NCBI RefSeq assembly: GCF_958295425.1 | Contig: NC_081145.1 | Span: 19,266,465 to 19,330,464, forward strand | Source: Solea solea | Lineage: Eukaryota > Chordata > Actinopteri > Pleuronectiformes > Soleidae | Direction: 5' to 3' | Length of the DNA: 64,000 nucleotides | Shown: positions 26,201 through 37,165 of the stretch, one piece after another | Numbering within the stretch: position 1 is the first letter of the stretch | Layout: each line of letters starts with the position of its first letter | Made by a program: the position numbers and the translations under genes | Notes under the pieces: generated by a model | Database searches by the model: none | Seen by the model: the letters and a program-made list of their open reading frames with translations, nothing else | Told to the model about the DNA's origin: nothing

Positions 26201-29200
26201 GAGCTGAACTAATAGTTTTGCTGAGGGCGCCATCAGGAGGAAGCTTAGAGATTTACAAGACAATTAAACAGTCCTGTAAGATGCACTCAAATAGATCTTA
26301 TTAATGACACTCAAATAGATCTTATTAATGACACTCAACGCTTTAAAACTAGCTTGTGTAATAAAGAAATCTTCTACAGACACCCAATTTAAGATATTTA
26401 CTCCGGGGACACTCCCGTCATCTACTTCACATCCTGACCACATGATCTCCTGGTGCAGCTGGTTCTCTGACCTCAGCTTTATTGTTCAAGGCTGCAGCTC
26501 CTGTCTCTGGCCTTCTCTCTGCTAGAGGACAGGCTTGTTGGCATGGCTTCCTTCCACTAACCTACCTTTCAGAAATATCAAAGCTGAAGTCTGAAGCATG
26601 ACATTTGATCTTCACTCTCTAAGTGTGATCTGCATCCAGACATTGACATTAACATTGACCACTAGGTTGTTTTTGTCCGCCCACATTAAGTAACATTGGG
26701 TTTAATCTCTCTGCAGACATAAACGACTGTGCCGGCCAGCCATGTGAGAATGGAGGTACCTGCAGGGACCTGGATGGAGATTTCAAATGCCACTGCCCTT
26801 CACCTTATGTGGGCAAACATTGCCAACTGCGTGAGTGCCTGCACTCAATAATAACATACTCCCAGCTGAGGGCCAGGTGGCTACAAGAGATGTAACAGAC
26901 ATTGGTGTATTCAGACCAGTATTGTCAGTATCACTTCTATCCTGATTATGCATTCAGCTTTTTCTCTATTGTTGAATTTAAAATGAGGCAGGTGATAAAG
27001 TAAGTCTTTTGTAAGATGTGTGTTATTGATGTGTGAGCCACCCTTGCTCACCTCTCTACCACAGGATGCATTTCTCTGCTCGGCATGGAGGGAGGAGGTA
27101 TCGCCGAGTCCCAGATCTCGGCCTCATCAGTCCGCTACACCCTGCTGGGCCTGCAACGCTGGGGACATGAGCTCGCCCGCCTCCACAACAAGGGACTGGT
27201 TAATGCCTGGAGTTCTGCCACACACGACAGGAACCCATGGATAGAGGTGAGATTAAACTCCCAATTAACATCCGTGATGGATGGGGATGTTTTGCAGCTT
27301 TTATTGACATTGTGGGAAACTTGGCCACCCCTGCAGACGGTGCATTTGTAGTTATCCTTTGAACAATTTGAAAACTGTTTGTCCTGACATTACCTGCATT
27401 GATTTCTAAAACTTCTCTCAGGTGAACTCTTAGATAGAAGGCCAGAACTTATTATATATGATACCTTTTCCATCAATTACAGATCAACCTGAAGAGGAAA
27501 ATGCGTGTCACAGGTATCGTCACTCAGGGTGCCAGTCGCTTAGGAACAGCTGAGTTCATCAAAGCCTTTAAGGTGGCGTCCAGCCTCGATGGCAAGACAT
27601 ACACCATGTATAGAACGGACGGACAGGCAAAGGACCAGGTGAGGAGACACATGTGGAAACTGCTTGTTATCCTCTGAATGAAACAGTAAAACCTGTCAAA
27701 GCCAAAGCACATTCTGCCAACAACCACTAGAGGGGAACAGTACCTTTTCTACACAAACTATGTAGTATATAGTCACATCCTATGACTGTGATGTTCTGAC
27801 ATGATGTGCTTAACTTCACCACTTGTGAAAGAGTGGTATATTATAAAAGTTTATTTTATATACTGCAGATCATTAAATATATCATCTTTTGTACCGTGAC
27901 AAACTAATTGCACTCATTGGATTCGGTTTGCTAACTTGTCCTTCTTTTTTTAGGTATTTGTGGGAAATGTAGACAACGACGGCACCAAGACCAACTTGTT
28001 TGACCCTGCAATCATTGCCCAGTACATCCGCATTGTCCCTGTGGTGTGTCGCAAGGCCTGCACCCTGCGCATGGAGCTGGTCGGCTGTGAGCTCAATGGT
28101 AAACCTGCACAGAAAAAAAAAACATTCAGCACACTGTGACAAACTGTGAGAGATATTATTCAAACTCAAGGTGGGAAAAATTATTACCAGGAAGGGGAAT
28201 ACATTTTTTCCAGCAGTTACCTCCTGTGTTTCCTCCCTAATTATTTTCAGTCCTACACTCAGCAACTTCTCATATTTCAAAGGGTGTTTCTTAGAGGATT
28301 GCACAATTACTCAGTAACTTTGAACACAGATGCTCACTGTCTAATGAATCTATTCCAAGATGTTATCAGAACCATATGATAAGCATGTCTTTCATTGTGC
28401 TGCACTTTTGTGTCATAAAGCAGAGTTTTCTTCTTTCTTGATGGTTGTCATTCCTCATTTTGTGCATGACTGCAAAGCATTTGTTGCTTGAGCTCCTAAC
28501 CTGCATGTTGTTTGAATTAGTGTTTGTTTCATTTATAAAAGACAGAAGCAAGCTTTCCCTTTGAAAACTAAATTTGCTTAGTATATAAAATGTCTTGAAA
28601 GTTATAGGTCAGTATTTCAAAGTCACGATTCCACACAAGTTCGAATGTAGGATGATGTAATGAAAAAAGACGCGATGTTGCATGCGAAGGTAACAGCAAC
28701 AGCACTGCTGTAGTTTAGAAAAAAATCTTTCATGTATCTTTTAACCTGTGTTCATCTGTCCTGCCTGCTCTGCTGCTTTACTCTGAGCCAAGTGTGTTGC
28801 ATTAAGATTGTCATTTTCTTCACATTCAATACATGAACTAATACTGCTAACCAGTGTATAATGCTAATAATAATGATAATAAACGTTAAGATTAATGTAA
28901 ATCTATTCATATGTCGCTACACATTCACTTGTATGCACATATGACTGCATGTGTACTTCTTTACATCACTGGCTGGCCTGCAATGCTTCCTGTGTGTTCC
29001 CTGTCTATCATACTTTTTTCTCTTTTTCTTTGCATTCCTCCTTTTCTCTGTGTCTTCCTCTGGTACTCTGTCTGGTCTGACCACCACAGTGTATTCAAAC
29101 ACTTCAGGTTGTTCAGAGCCGATGGGCATGAAGTCCCGATTGCTGTCTGACGGTCAGATCACGGCCTCCAGCACTTTCCGCACCTGGGGCATCGAGGCCT

Positions 29201-30628
29201 TCACCTGGTTCCCTCACTACGCCCGACTGGACAAACAAGGCAAGACCAACGCTTGGACCGCCGCCACCAACAACCGATCTGAGTGGCTGCAGGTAACGAG
29301 AGGAGGAGTGGACAGAGCTCTGTGTTGTTATAGTTTTTCCCCCAACACTGCTTTTTTTTAAATGCAGCTGTTTCTTTGTTCTCAGGTGGATCTCCGGTCC
29401 ACCAAGAAGGTCACGGGAATCGTCACGCAGGGAGCCAAAGATTTTGGCTCCGTCCAGTTTGTCACCGCCTTCAAAGTGGCTTACAGTGATAATGGACATT
29501 CCTGGACCATTGTGAAAGACGAGACCACGAAGGTGGACAAGGTCAGGCACACTACCTTGAAAAATGGTCACAACATCATAGATCAGCATAATGTAGAATT
29601 CAAATAGAAATCATCAGATAACAATGTAGTTGCAGTGGATGAAGCCAAAGGTACTAGTGTATGTATTAATAATAATAATTATAATTTATTTAAAATAAAG
29701 AAGGAACTGCTGGGGTTTATATAAAAAGTTAATTTGTGTATTCTTGAAGGTAAACATTTATAAAACTTAAGTGGTAGTAAAGCCTGTATCTGACTTACTC
29801 GTCTACACACGTGGAATCAGATTACGTTTCTTTTTGCAGTCTTTCCTAATTCATTCAGAAAACAATTTATCTGCCACATAAACTGAAGGTAATAAATGAC
29901 AGATCAAACAAGGCCAGAGCAAACACTGGCCTTGTTAGCTCTGATCTAATACAGGAAATGTTTATGACTTAACTTCGTTTTTAGACCTTGGATCTGTTTT
30001 CAATAGGATGATGTTGACTCGTGTTCGTGAGGTTTTATCGATTGCCAAAGTTCCTTTTACAGGATTTTATATGGAGTTTAAGTCCAATTAGGTGACGAGC
30101 AGATTTCCTGGTTTTCAGACTTTCACATGGAAAGAAAGAAAGGATTATAGATTTGATCTCTTTGTGCTGAAGTGCCAGACAGTGTTGTTAAACTGCACTT
30201 TATTAGTCTTCTTACATCCACAAAAACACGTACTTCTTAAGATATACACACTTTACTGTCATACATACTGTATTTTCTGGTATTTAGCTTGGACAGCAGT
30301 TCATATAGTAGGCCCTGCTGAGTAATGAAATATCATGTTTAAAGTTATGGTGTATGTATGCAGGAACAAAGAGCACTTGAACATTAATATTTTTAAAACT
30401 CCTTTTGTTTCATGTGTTTCTAGATGAACAGATTAACAGCATCGATGAGTTATGTTGTTTGACTGACCTTTGTTCACTCTCCAGATCTTTCCAGGCAACA
30501 GCGACAACAATGTTCACAAAATGAACATCTTTGAGCCGCCGTTCTACAGCCGATATGTTCGCTTTCTACCGTGGGAGTGGCACGATCGCATCACCGTACG
30601 AATGGAGCTGCTGGGCTGTGATGAATAA
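11181..30628 (+). CDS. mfge8: Milk fat globule-EGF factor 8 (lactadherin), ten coding exons, 468 aa
   Basis: Exons: 11181-11250, 19666-19788, 19903-20034, 26717-26830, 27065-27246, 27483-27638, 27954-28098, 29108-29292, 29386-29541, 30485-30628. The coding sum is 1407 nt including TAA. Order: signal peptide ([14 protein letters not shown], about 23 residues), three EGF-like domains, two F5/8C discoidin domains. EGF2 has RGD. The family is secreted; it binds integrins by RGD and phosphatidylserine by the discoidin domains, bridging apoptotic cells to phagocytes. The three-EGF layout resembles EDIL3, but position between abhd2 and hapln3 identifies it as the MFGE8 locus. The two discoidin domains share exon structure (156-nt exons 6 and 9), showing an old internal duplication. 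Intron 1 is 8.4 kb, the others shorter; all use GT-AG. Confidence 0.93.
11251..19665 (+). other. mfge8 intron 1
   Basis: An 8.4-kb intron with no exon that I can recognise. It holds a GT microsatellite at 15107-15133, preceded by tgtgtgcatatgtg repeats at about 14983-15018, and a TTTC run at about 17842-17860. First introns of this size often hold enhancers, but no element is identifiable by eye. Confidence 0.6.
22724..22768. repeat. GT dinucleotide microsatellite
   Basis: An uninterrupted gt run in mfge8 intron 3, followed by a short ta-rich stretch. It creates spurious Cys-Val open frames. Confidence 0.95.
23219..23281. repeat. Compound GT/TA microsatellite
   Basis: A gt run (from 23219) followed by tatatatgta units and a ta run to about 23281, within mfge8 intron 3. 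Confidence 0.95.
23575..23785. repeat. Dispersed teleost repeat fragment
   Basis: It contains tatgccagatgccttactgatgcaaccctc and cccccctgtggctggggtcaatttagagtgtccaa in pieces, phrases I recognise as a widespread repeat in fish genomes. The class is uncertain and the borders are approximate. Confidence 0.45.
25327..25466 (-). mobile_element. tRNA-derived SINE-like repeat
   Basis: Read on the minus strand it starts with gtggctcagtggttaagacc (A-box-like) and has ggtcgcaagttcgactcc (close to the B-box GGTTCGANNCC) about 30 bases later. It ends in ttgtaagtcgctttggataa...gtctgctacatg. This layout is typical of Pol III-derived repeats dispersed in teleost genomes. The family name cannot be assigned without a repeat library. 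Confidence 0.65.
27065..28098 (+). other. mfge8: mfge8 discoidin domain C1 (exons 5-7)
   Basis: The three exons are 27065-27246, 27483-27638 and 27954-28098. The domain opens with [21 protein letters not shown], contains [21 protein letters not shown] and [12 protein letters not shown], and closes with [11 protein letters not shown]. The first and last cysteines form the disulfide that staples F5/8C domains. Confidence 0.92.
29108..30628 (+). other. mfge8: mfge8 discoidin domain C2 (exons 8-10) and stop codon
   Basis: The exons are 29108-29292, 29386-29541 and 30485-30628. The domain opens [22 protein letters not shown], holds [20 protein letters not shown] and [14 protein letters not shown], and ends RMELLGCDE before TAA. 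In the family, exposed aromatic spikes of C2 insert into phosphatidylserine membranes; [10 protein letters not shown] lies at the matching place. Exon 8 has an alternative in-frame acceptor 18 nt upstream at 29090. Confidence 0.92.
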
Positions 30629-32880
30629 AATCGCCGGTTTGATTTTTTCCTCCATCCACACCCCCGCCACCCCTCACCCCCAGCTCCTCTCCACCTTCTC
30701 CCCTTCTCCCCCCCCATCACACTCCAGCACTGCACCTGCACTGCCTTGCTCTCATCCCTAGGGGGCAGCAAACACCAGAGCAGCACATCACCTCTAACCA
30801 CTGTCACCAGGGTGTGGATTGGGTTTTGTTTCTTGAATTGCACCTGAACCAAATCTGTGATCACTTTAACAACAGACACGATGTCTTCTTTGTAACCAAG
30901 CAGAGCTGAGGTCAGATTTTTTTATCTCTATGTCCTGGCTAAATCCTAGGTGGTGAGTCCTTCATCCTTGTTTCAGAGGTCATGGGTAGAAATACTGCTG
31001 CCGTATCACTTGGTGCTGCCTGGGCTCTGATCCCAGATCACTTCTCCCTGGGACATTGAACCTCCAAGACCCATGGCTGGTGATGTACAGAATCTCGCCC
31101 TGTAACTGGACTAACAATCCCCTCGCAACACACAGAATATAAATTATACAGGATACATTGATGCTTTTGATTCTTATTTTTCATGTTGAGACAGTTTGTG
31201 TTTTTTCAGTATTTTCCCACACTTCATTTTCTATACTATACATTGTGTTTGAACTGCATTTACATAGAGAGTGTAGTAGCCAGTAAGAGGCTAATATCTA
31301 ACCTTAATTTCACTGACCCTGTGTGTGAAGTTGTCGTCCAGCTCTTTCAGTTACATGTGGCTTATTTGGTTGCAGTTGGTCTAATCAGGGTGAAGTTTTG
31401 TGCCAACACACCCGCAGGTTTTTTGTTCCTCTGGGGTTATGTAGAAAAATGCATCACAGTGCGCTGATGTAGATCCATACAAACAAAGAAAGTTATCAAA
31501 TACATTACATTTCATCTGGGCTCATATGACAGTTAGTGCAGTATTCGTACGTTGGCTGCTCCAGCTGATGTGGATCAGATTACATTTTTGTGTGGAGCTT
31601 TTTTCTCACTCTCGATTCTTAGAAAAACTTTACAGCTGGTCACTGTTTCTTACTAACAGGATTCTTTGAACGATAAATAGCTCATGTGCGTTGTACACCA
31701 CTCTAGAGTTCTCTGTTTTTGCAACAGTATTAAATCAATAATTGCATGTATTAGTTGGTTAAAACGGTGTAAATACTAACGATGGACGTCTCAGGTCAAA
31801 CCGGATCTGCTACTCATGAACAGCAAATGCTACTGAAATGCAACTAATCCACTCACTCAGCTGTGCGTCGAGTTGTGTTTACACAGTTTAGCTTTTTTAT
31901 GGCACTTTTGGTGTTTGTGTTTTGATATTTGAAATAACCAAAAACAAAAGAAAAAAACAGTATTGTGCATTTAAGAACAAACTGTATACATATTGATTAT
32001 TACTCATAGAAGAGAAAAAAAGAGATAAAACCGTCTTGTGGTTCAGTTGTTAAAGTAAGTTTTCCAATTCTGTTCGTTTTAACATGAGTTTTGTGTTAAA
32101 ATGTGATGTGCATATATGCAGTGCACAGTACTTCAGTACTGGATTCTGCTCATAGTAGTGGATGTTAATGTTTGCTGCAAACCATTTATTTAGGGTTCAA
32201 CGTTGTGTCTCCAGTTTAAGGCTGTGGTGGCGCTGATAAGACTGTCAGGGGGAAACCAAATTAAAACAGATTTTTACGGTTGCACTGCGCGCGTGACACG
32301 ACCCGCCGTATCATCTGCTTCTGCCGCCCCCATCACACTATTCTAAACCTTTCCACCCCCATGAATTATGAATTAAGGGCTTGTGCAATATTATACTGTG
32401 GTAGTGGAACAATGGATATTCATTCAAGGTCCTTAAAAATGCATGAGCAGTGTCATCAAGAGGTTGAGGATGGATGTTGGTGTCAAACACTGTACAGTAT
32501 TTATTAAGATTGCAGAAGATTCCATAAGCAGTCACCCTTGTTATCCACGTCTGCATGCTTTCTGTCCACGAGTGTTGCTCGATTCAAGTTAAAGTGATAT
32601 TGCTTAGTTTTTTTCTTCTAGATATTCACCAACTTTAAAGCTATAATAGCCCACTGTTCAGGTTTTCTCTAATTAATCAGAAAAAAAAGAAAAGAAAATT
32701 GATGACATTTATGTGTTTTTATGGTTACATGGGTTTGTTCTCTTGCTATTTTGACTGTTCGCCTCTGGATTTGGAGGTTGTTTTTTATTTTTGTTTTTTT
32801 TTCTCCCGGTCGTATTTCTAAGAGAAGTCCTTTATGTTTGGCCTTTGTATCTAAAAATGAAGAATAAATAAAGAATTTAG
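30629..32880 (+). other. mfge8: mfge8 3' UTR and polyadenylation signals
   Basis: No coding sequence follows the TAA at 30626-30628. Overlapping AATAAA hexamers lie at 32863-32868 and 32867-32872, with a poly-A-like run starting at 32882. This makes about 2.25 kb of 3' UTR the simplest reading. Pyrimidine-rich DNA occupies 30640-30730. An earlier poly(A) site cannot be excluded. Confidence 0.6.
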
Positions 32881-35247
32881 GAAAAAAAAAAAAACATTGT
32901 GAATTGACTCCATGTGGTTGAATAGCACAGAAATAATCTTTACTTTTATACATGTGAACATATAGAATATTTAGGGTATAATTATAATCATAGGGCTGAA
33001 TTCACTGGAGCTGTTTTCCATTTAAAAAGGTGGAAGATCAAAAGACAAGTACCAAGGGTTGTTTTGCCTGTTTAGCATTTTAACTGCCTAGGGGCCTAAT
33101 CTCTCTTTATACCACCGCACAATCTTCCAGAGGTATCTTCACCAGAGGAGGCCACATCCTCTTCTTGGTCTCATTACAGTCTATTGAAGTCACACTAAAG
33201 AGGGAAAATCCCTCTGCAGGGTTTAACTACACAGTGGTAGGAAAATACACTCGTATTGTACCACTGAGAAGGTTAAGTCTTGTCCTTGACTGGATTGTAC
33301 GGCATTTCAACTCTATAGCAGGTCAAGAAAATGGCCGTTGTTTCACCGCATTACACCTTTCAATTAGTTCAATTAGTAAATTCCAGCTACTTATCGTGTG
33401 AGGCGACCTCCGTTAGATAACGTATGTGCACTTAACCACCGTGCGGCAGTGAAGCAGCTGTCTCTGAGACAGTGGCAGTTACAGCGTTCACAGCCTAATG
33501 ATGGCTTTCTCCTGCGTCCCCTTCTAATAAAACTCTCCACAGCTCCATCTTCTCTGTCACCTTGTTGTTTTTCTGTGCAGCTTGTATTTACTGGTGGGAT
33601 GTTAGATGACTCTTAATGGGCCAAGTGTGTTATTAAATTGACATTACTGTATCAATTAAATGTTAAAAAAAAAAACACGTTTGAGTGACAACGCTTGTGA
33701 AGAGAATATAATGGGCTATTATTTAAAGTCAAGTCAGGTAAAATATGACCCCCATGAAAATATGAAAGGGAACGGCGTAAAAAATGTTTTAATTCTTAAC
33801 AGGTTACACAAAAATGAGGCCGTCATAAGAACATTATGTGTTCAGCCTTCACTGTAAGACTAACGTGTTAAAAACCAATGAAAACTATGTTTTATTATAG
33901 AAATTGGCTTGACGAATGATATTTAAGCAGCCTTTTACTCCAAAACAAGCCATCAAAGCCGACATTAAAATGAATGATATGTAAAGAAATGTTTCCTGGT
34001 GGACTTGTCTTGGACTTGTTTCTGTTTGGTTTCCTGGTGTGACAGCTGGCCAGAGACAGACGGAGGCATCGAGCCAAACAAGGCAGGAAACTGGAGGCAC
34101 CACAGTGGCTTTGAGCAGGAAGAATCCACTCCTGAAAACAACTGCTATTTTAAATCAGTTATGTACCATTATAGACGACATCTCCTGGGACTTTACCTCA
34201 AAGAGAAGGAAACACATGTCATTTCTGCTCAAATGAATAGTCAAAACTGTCGGTTTGACAAGTGATGAATGGTTTTGAAATAGGCTTGTTTATATCTTTA
34301 GCCCTCATTTGGCTTTTTGTCTGCCAGTCAAGGTGAAACTTACATCTGTGAGTTACAAAAAGATGGGAAATTGTAGTGTTTATTTATTATGACGGCTCAT
34401 TTCAACCGTGCATCTTTTAATCAAGCCCGAGTCCTGCAGTTCCCTCTCTTGTTGGTCTTTTATTGAAGTCCTCCTCTCTAATCATTACAGTCACTCTGAA
34501 ACCACTCTCTCACACACCTTTTGTGACCAGCCCTCCTTTTATAATGACAGTGTAGGACGCGATCAGCTGCCTGACTCTTTAGTCAGAGCGCGCAAACGTG
34601 ACTCAATCATCTCTTCTTCATTCATGTCTTCTGTCTCTCTCTCTCCAGGGCTGCGCTTGCACTCGGCCTTCTGGGATGGGAATGTGGCTGACTTGCAGAA
34701 GTGACTCCCTTCCATCTCGACGGTCATCCAGCAGTTCACAGAGGCTGCTGGTATTCGCAGCCTGAGGCCAAAACCTTTCATCTGGTGCTTTGGGAAGAGC
34801 ACTGATCTGGTCTCTTCAAACACTAGAGAGATAATGGCCCAGACACACAGAGAGGGGAACAGGCTGTCACACAGGCTGAGTGGGGGCTGCAGCCGCTAAC
34901 TGACTCTGAGCTTTTTATGAGCCCGTACTCTTCAGGTCCAATCAAACCGCCTCTTAACATTTTATGAAGTTCATTTAATTTGGTCATAAAAACAACTTCC
35001 CTGCTGAACTGAAATAAGTGCAGAGATGGGTAAAACAGCTTGTTACATGATTCTCTGTCCACCACTTTGGTCCAGATTGAAATATCTCAACAGATATGCT
35101 TTGGATCACTTATCATGGTCCACAGAGCACTTAGCCTGCTGAATTTGGTGATCTGAATTGACTGCAGTGGGTCAAAGTCTCCACTTAACATGTTAAAACT
35201 GTCTGAGTTAATCAATGCTGATCAATCCTAACTCTCCCACGTGACTC

Positions 35248-35251
35248 CCTC

Positions 35252-35294
<43 letters not shown>
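35248..35294. repeat. CT dinucleotide microsatellite
   Basis: A nearly pure ct run of about 47 bp. Confidence 0.95.
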
Positions 35295-35298
<4 letters not shown>

Positions 35299-35682
35299 TT
35301 CTCAGTGTAGTATAGGGTTTAGATCCTCTGTTGCCCAATGGCAAATCCGTGCTGCACAAAAGAAGTGATTAGTTGTCTGTCCCTGTGTGTGTGCCTGTGT
35401 TTCTCCAGGTTCTCCCGTTTCCTCCCGCAGTCCAAAAACATGCAGATTTGGAGATTACGAAAATTGGACACTAACTTTTGCCCTATGTCAACTGGGAATG
35501 GCACTCTTGAAGTTATAATGAGAACTGGCAACGACCTCCTTCACCTGCAGCTAGATTACAGACAGAATATAATGCAAAATATGATTGTTAGCTATTGTCA
35601 TGAACAGTGAGCAATATTTATATTATAATAATACCCAACGTTATATGAATCACACTTTAAATGTATTTAATACATATACAAA

Positions 35683-35782
<100 letters not shown>

Positions 35783-36859
35783 TGAGCATGTTTAGTGTTT
35801 TTATTGTGAACTGAACACTTTTACTTTGAAATATCGTTTTATTGTGATCATTTCCCCCAATAGTTGAACCTTTATTCCACATGACCGGCCCCCTCAGGAC
35901 CAGACCGGACACTCATTGGTTCCCCAGGTCGTTTGAGTGAGTTTGAGACCCCTGCCTTAGACCAGGATGATGAACACACCATCTACATGTCACCATGTTG
36001 GTAGTGTTAGTGTGAGCATACTTCAGCGGTAGCACAGCACACGTGTTCTGCTCTCAACAGTTTGCATTGGTCTGGCGTGCCGTGCATTCCATTGCGTTAA
36101 TTTGCCCAACGTGACGTATGTGCAGTCAACGTGCAGTCACACATTTTGGGGCTGCACGTGGACCACCACCATGCGCTTAAGGCTCATCTAATTAAAGCCC
36201 GGAACCACAGAGAGTGTGGCTTACTGTCACAGACGTGGGTGAAAGATGACATTTATGCCTCATGAACCAGAGCGAACCTTTGAGCCTTCTTTTCAGCCCA
36301 ACGTCGCACACAAAGTCGAAAGAGCAGGAAGTCAGAATAAAGTATAGTCCGAGACACTGAGTGTCAACTTGACTGAGCTCAGCTCTGGACAAACCACAGC
36401 TGATGACATGTTGGTAGTAATCTGGATGTGGGATTTCTGCCACTGGATGATTTGTTTATATGTGTTTTTTTTTAAAGCCTTGAATGTGACCTTATTGTAG
36501 CTTGACTGTCAGCAAGGTCACATAAACTCAAACTGAGGTTAAAATTCCTTTGGCATAAAAAGTCAGAGAGTTGTTTAGTTTCACTGAGAACTTGGACTCC
36601 TGTAGTTACATTGGCTCCATGACTGAGCATGAGAGTGCTGCTCTGTCCTTCACACTGGACTGACAGTTCCTTACAAGTACAGTAAGGACTGCAATAAAAT
36701 GTGTCTTTTACTATGTCTAGAGGATCATTTCCAAGTGTGACTGTGGTGATTGGCGCTCGATGGGTATCGTGATGAGGATCATTAGACGGATCGTCATGTC
36801 ATGTCATTCAGGCAGATGTCCATTCTCCCAAGTGGAAACATTCTTATGTGTAGGAAAGA

Positions 36860-37165
36860 GGGGGCCACACAGTTGGTGTAGTGGACAGCACTGCCTTTGC
36901 AGCAAGAAGACCCAGGTTTTGCGACCCGGTTGGAACAAGGTTGGAGTTGGCATGGTTTTCTCCACGTTCTCCGGTTTCCTCCCACAGTCCAAAAACATGG
37001 AGATTTAAGGGATTAGGAAAATTGGACACTCTAAATTGACCGTGAGTGTGAGAGTGAATGGTTGTTTGTGTGTTGGACTGGTGATCTGTCCAGGGTGTGA
37101 CTTCGCCTTTTGCCCTATGTCAGCTGGGATTGGCACCAGCGCCCCCTGTGACCCTCATGTGGAGT
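36860..37165 (+). mobile_element. Dispersed teleost repeat with tRNA-like head
   Basis: It starts with agttggtgtagtggacagcac (like the tRNA-like head 'ggtgtagtggttagcac'), then gttttctccacg...tcccacagtccaaaaacatg, then the 3' part ggactggtgatctgtccagg and cagctgggattggcacc. A truncated copy with the same central phrase occurs at 35403-35500. It is a very common non-autonomous repeat in fish; I do not assign a family. Confidence 0.6.

Larger units (their letters stand above)
20035..26716 (+). other. mfge8 intron 3, with microsatellites and repeat fragments
   Basis: A 6.7-kb intron between EGF2 and EGF3. It contains a TAAGA-type tail (about 21827-21842), a GT microsatellite 22724-22768, a GT-then-TA compound microsatellite 23219-23281, a dispersed repeat fragment at about 23575-23785, a tRNA-derived repeat at 25327-25466, and a 24-bp perfect tandem duplication (26284-26307 and 26308-26331). 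No coding exon was seen. Confidence 0.65.
19666..26830 (+). other. mfge8: mfge8 EGF-like domains 1-3 (exons 2, 3, 4)
   Basis: Exon 2 (19666-19788) encodes EGF1, with six cysteines from [14 protein letters not shown] to GFSGDTC. Exon 3 (19903-20034) encodes EGF2, which has the long loop [11 protein letters not shown] with the integrin-binding RGD, ending GVHCQN. Exon 4 (26717-26830) encodes EGF3, beginning [16 protein letters not shown] and continuing [11 protein letters not shown], the calcium-binding EGF pattern. All three exons are symmetric phase 1-1, so each is a self-contained shuffling unit. Confidence 0.92.

Noticed and set aside
36868..36930. Possible tRNA gene
   Set aside because: Only the A-box-like and weak B-box-like words are present inside a dispersed repeat; no cloverleaf stems can be drawn.
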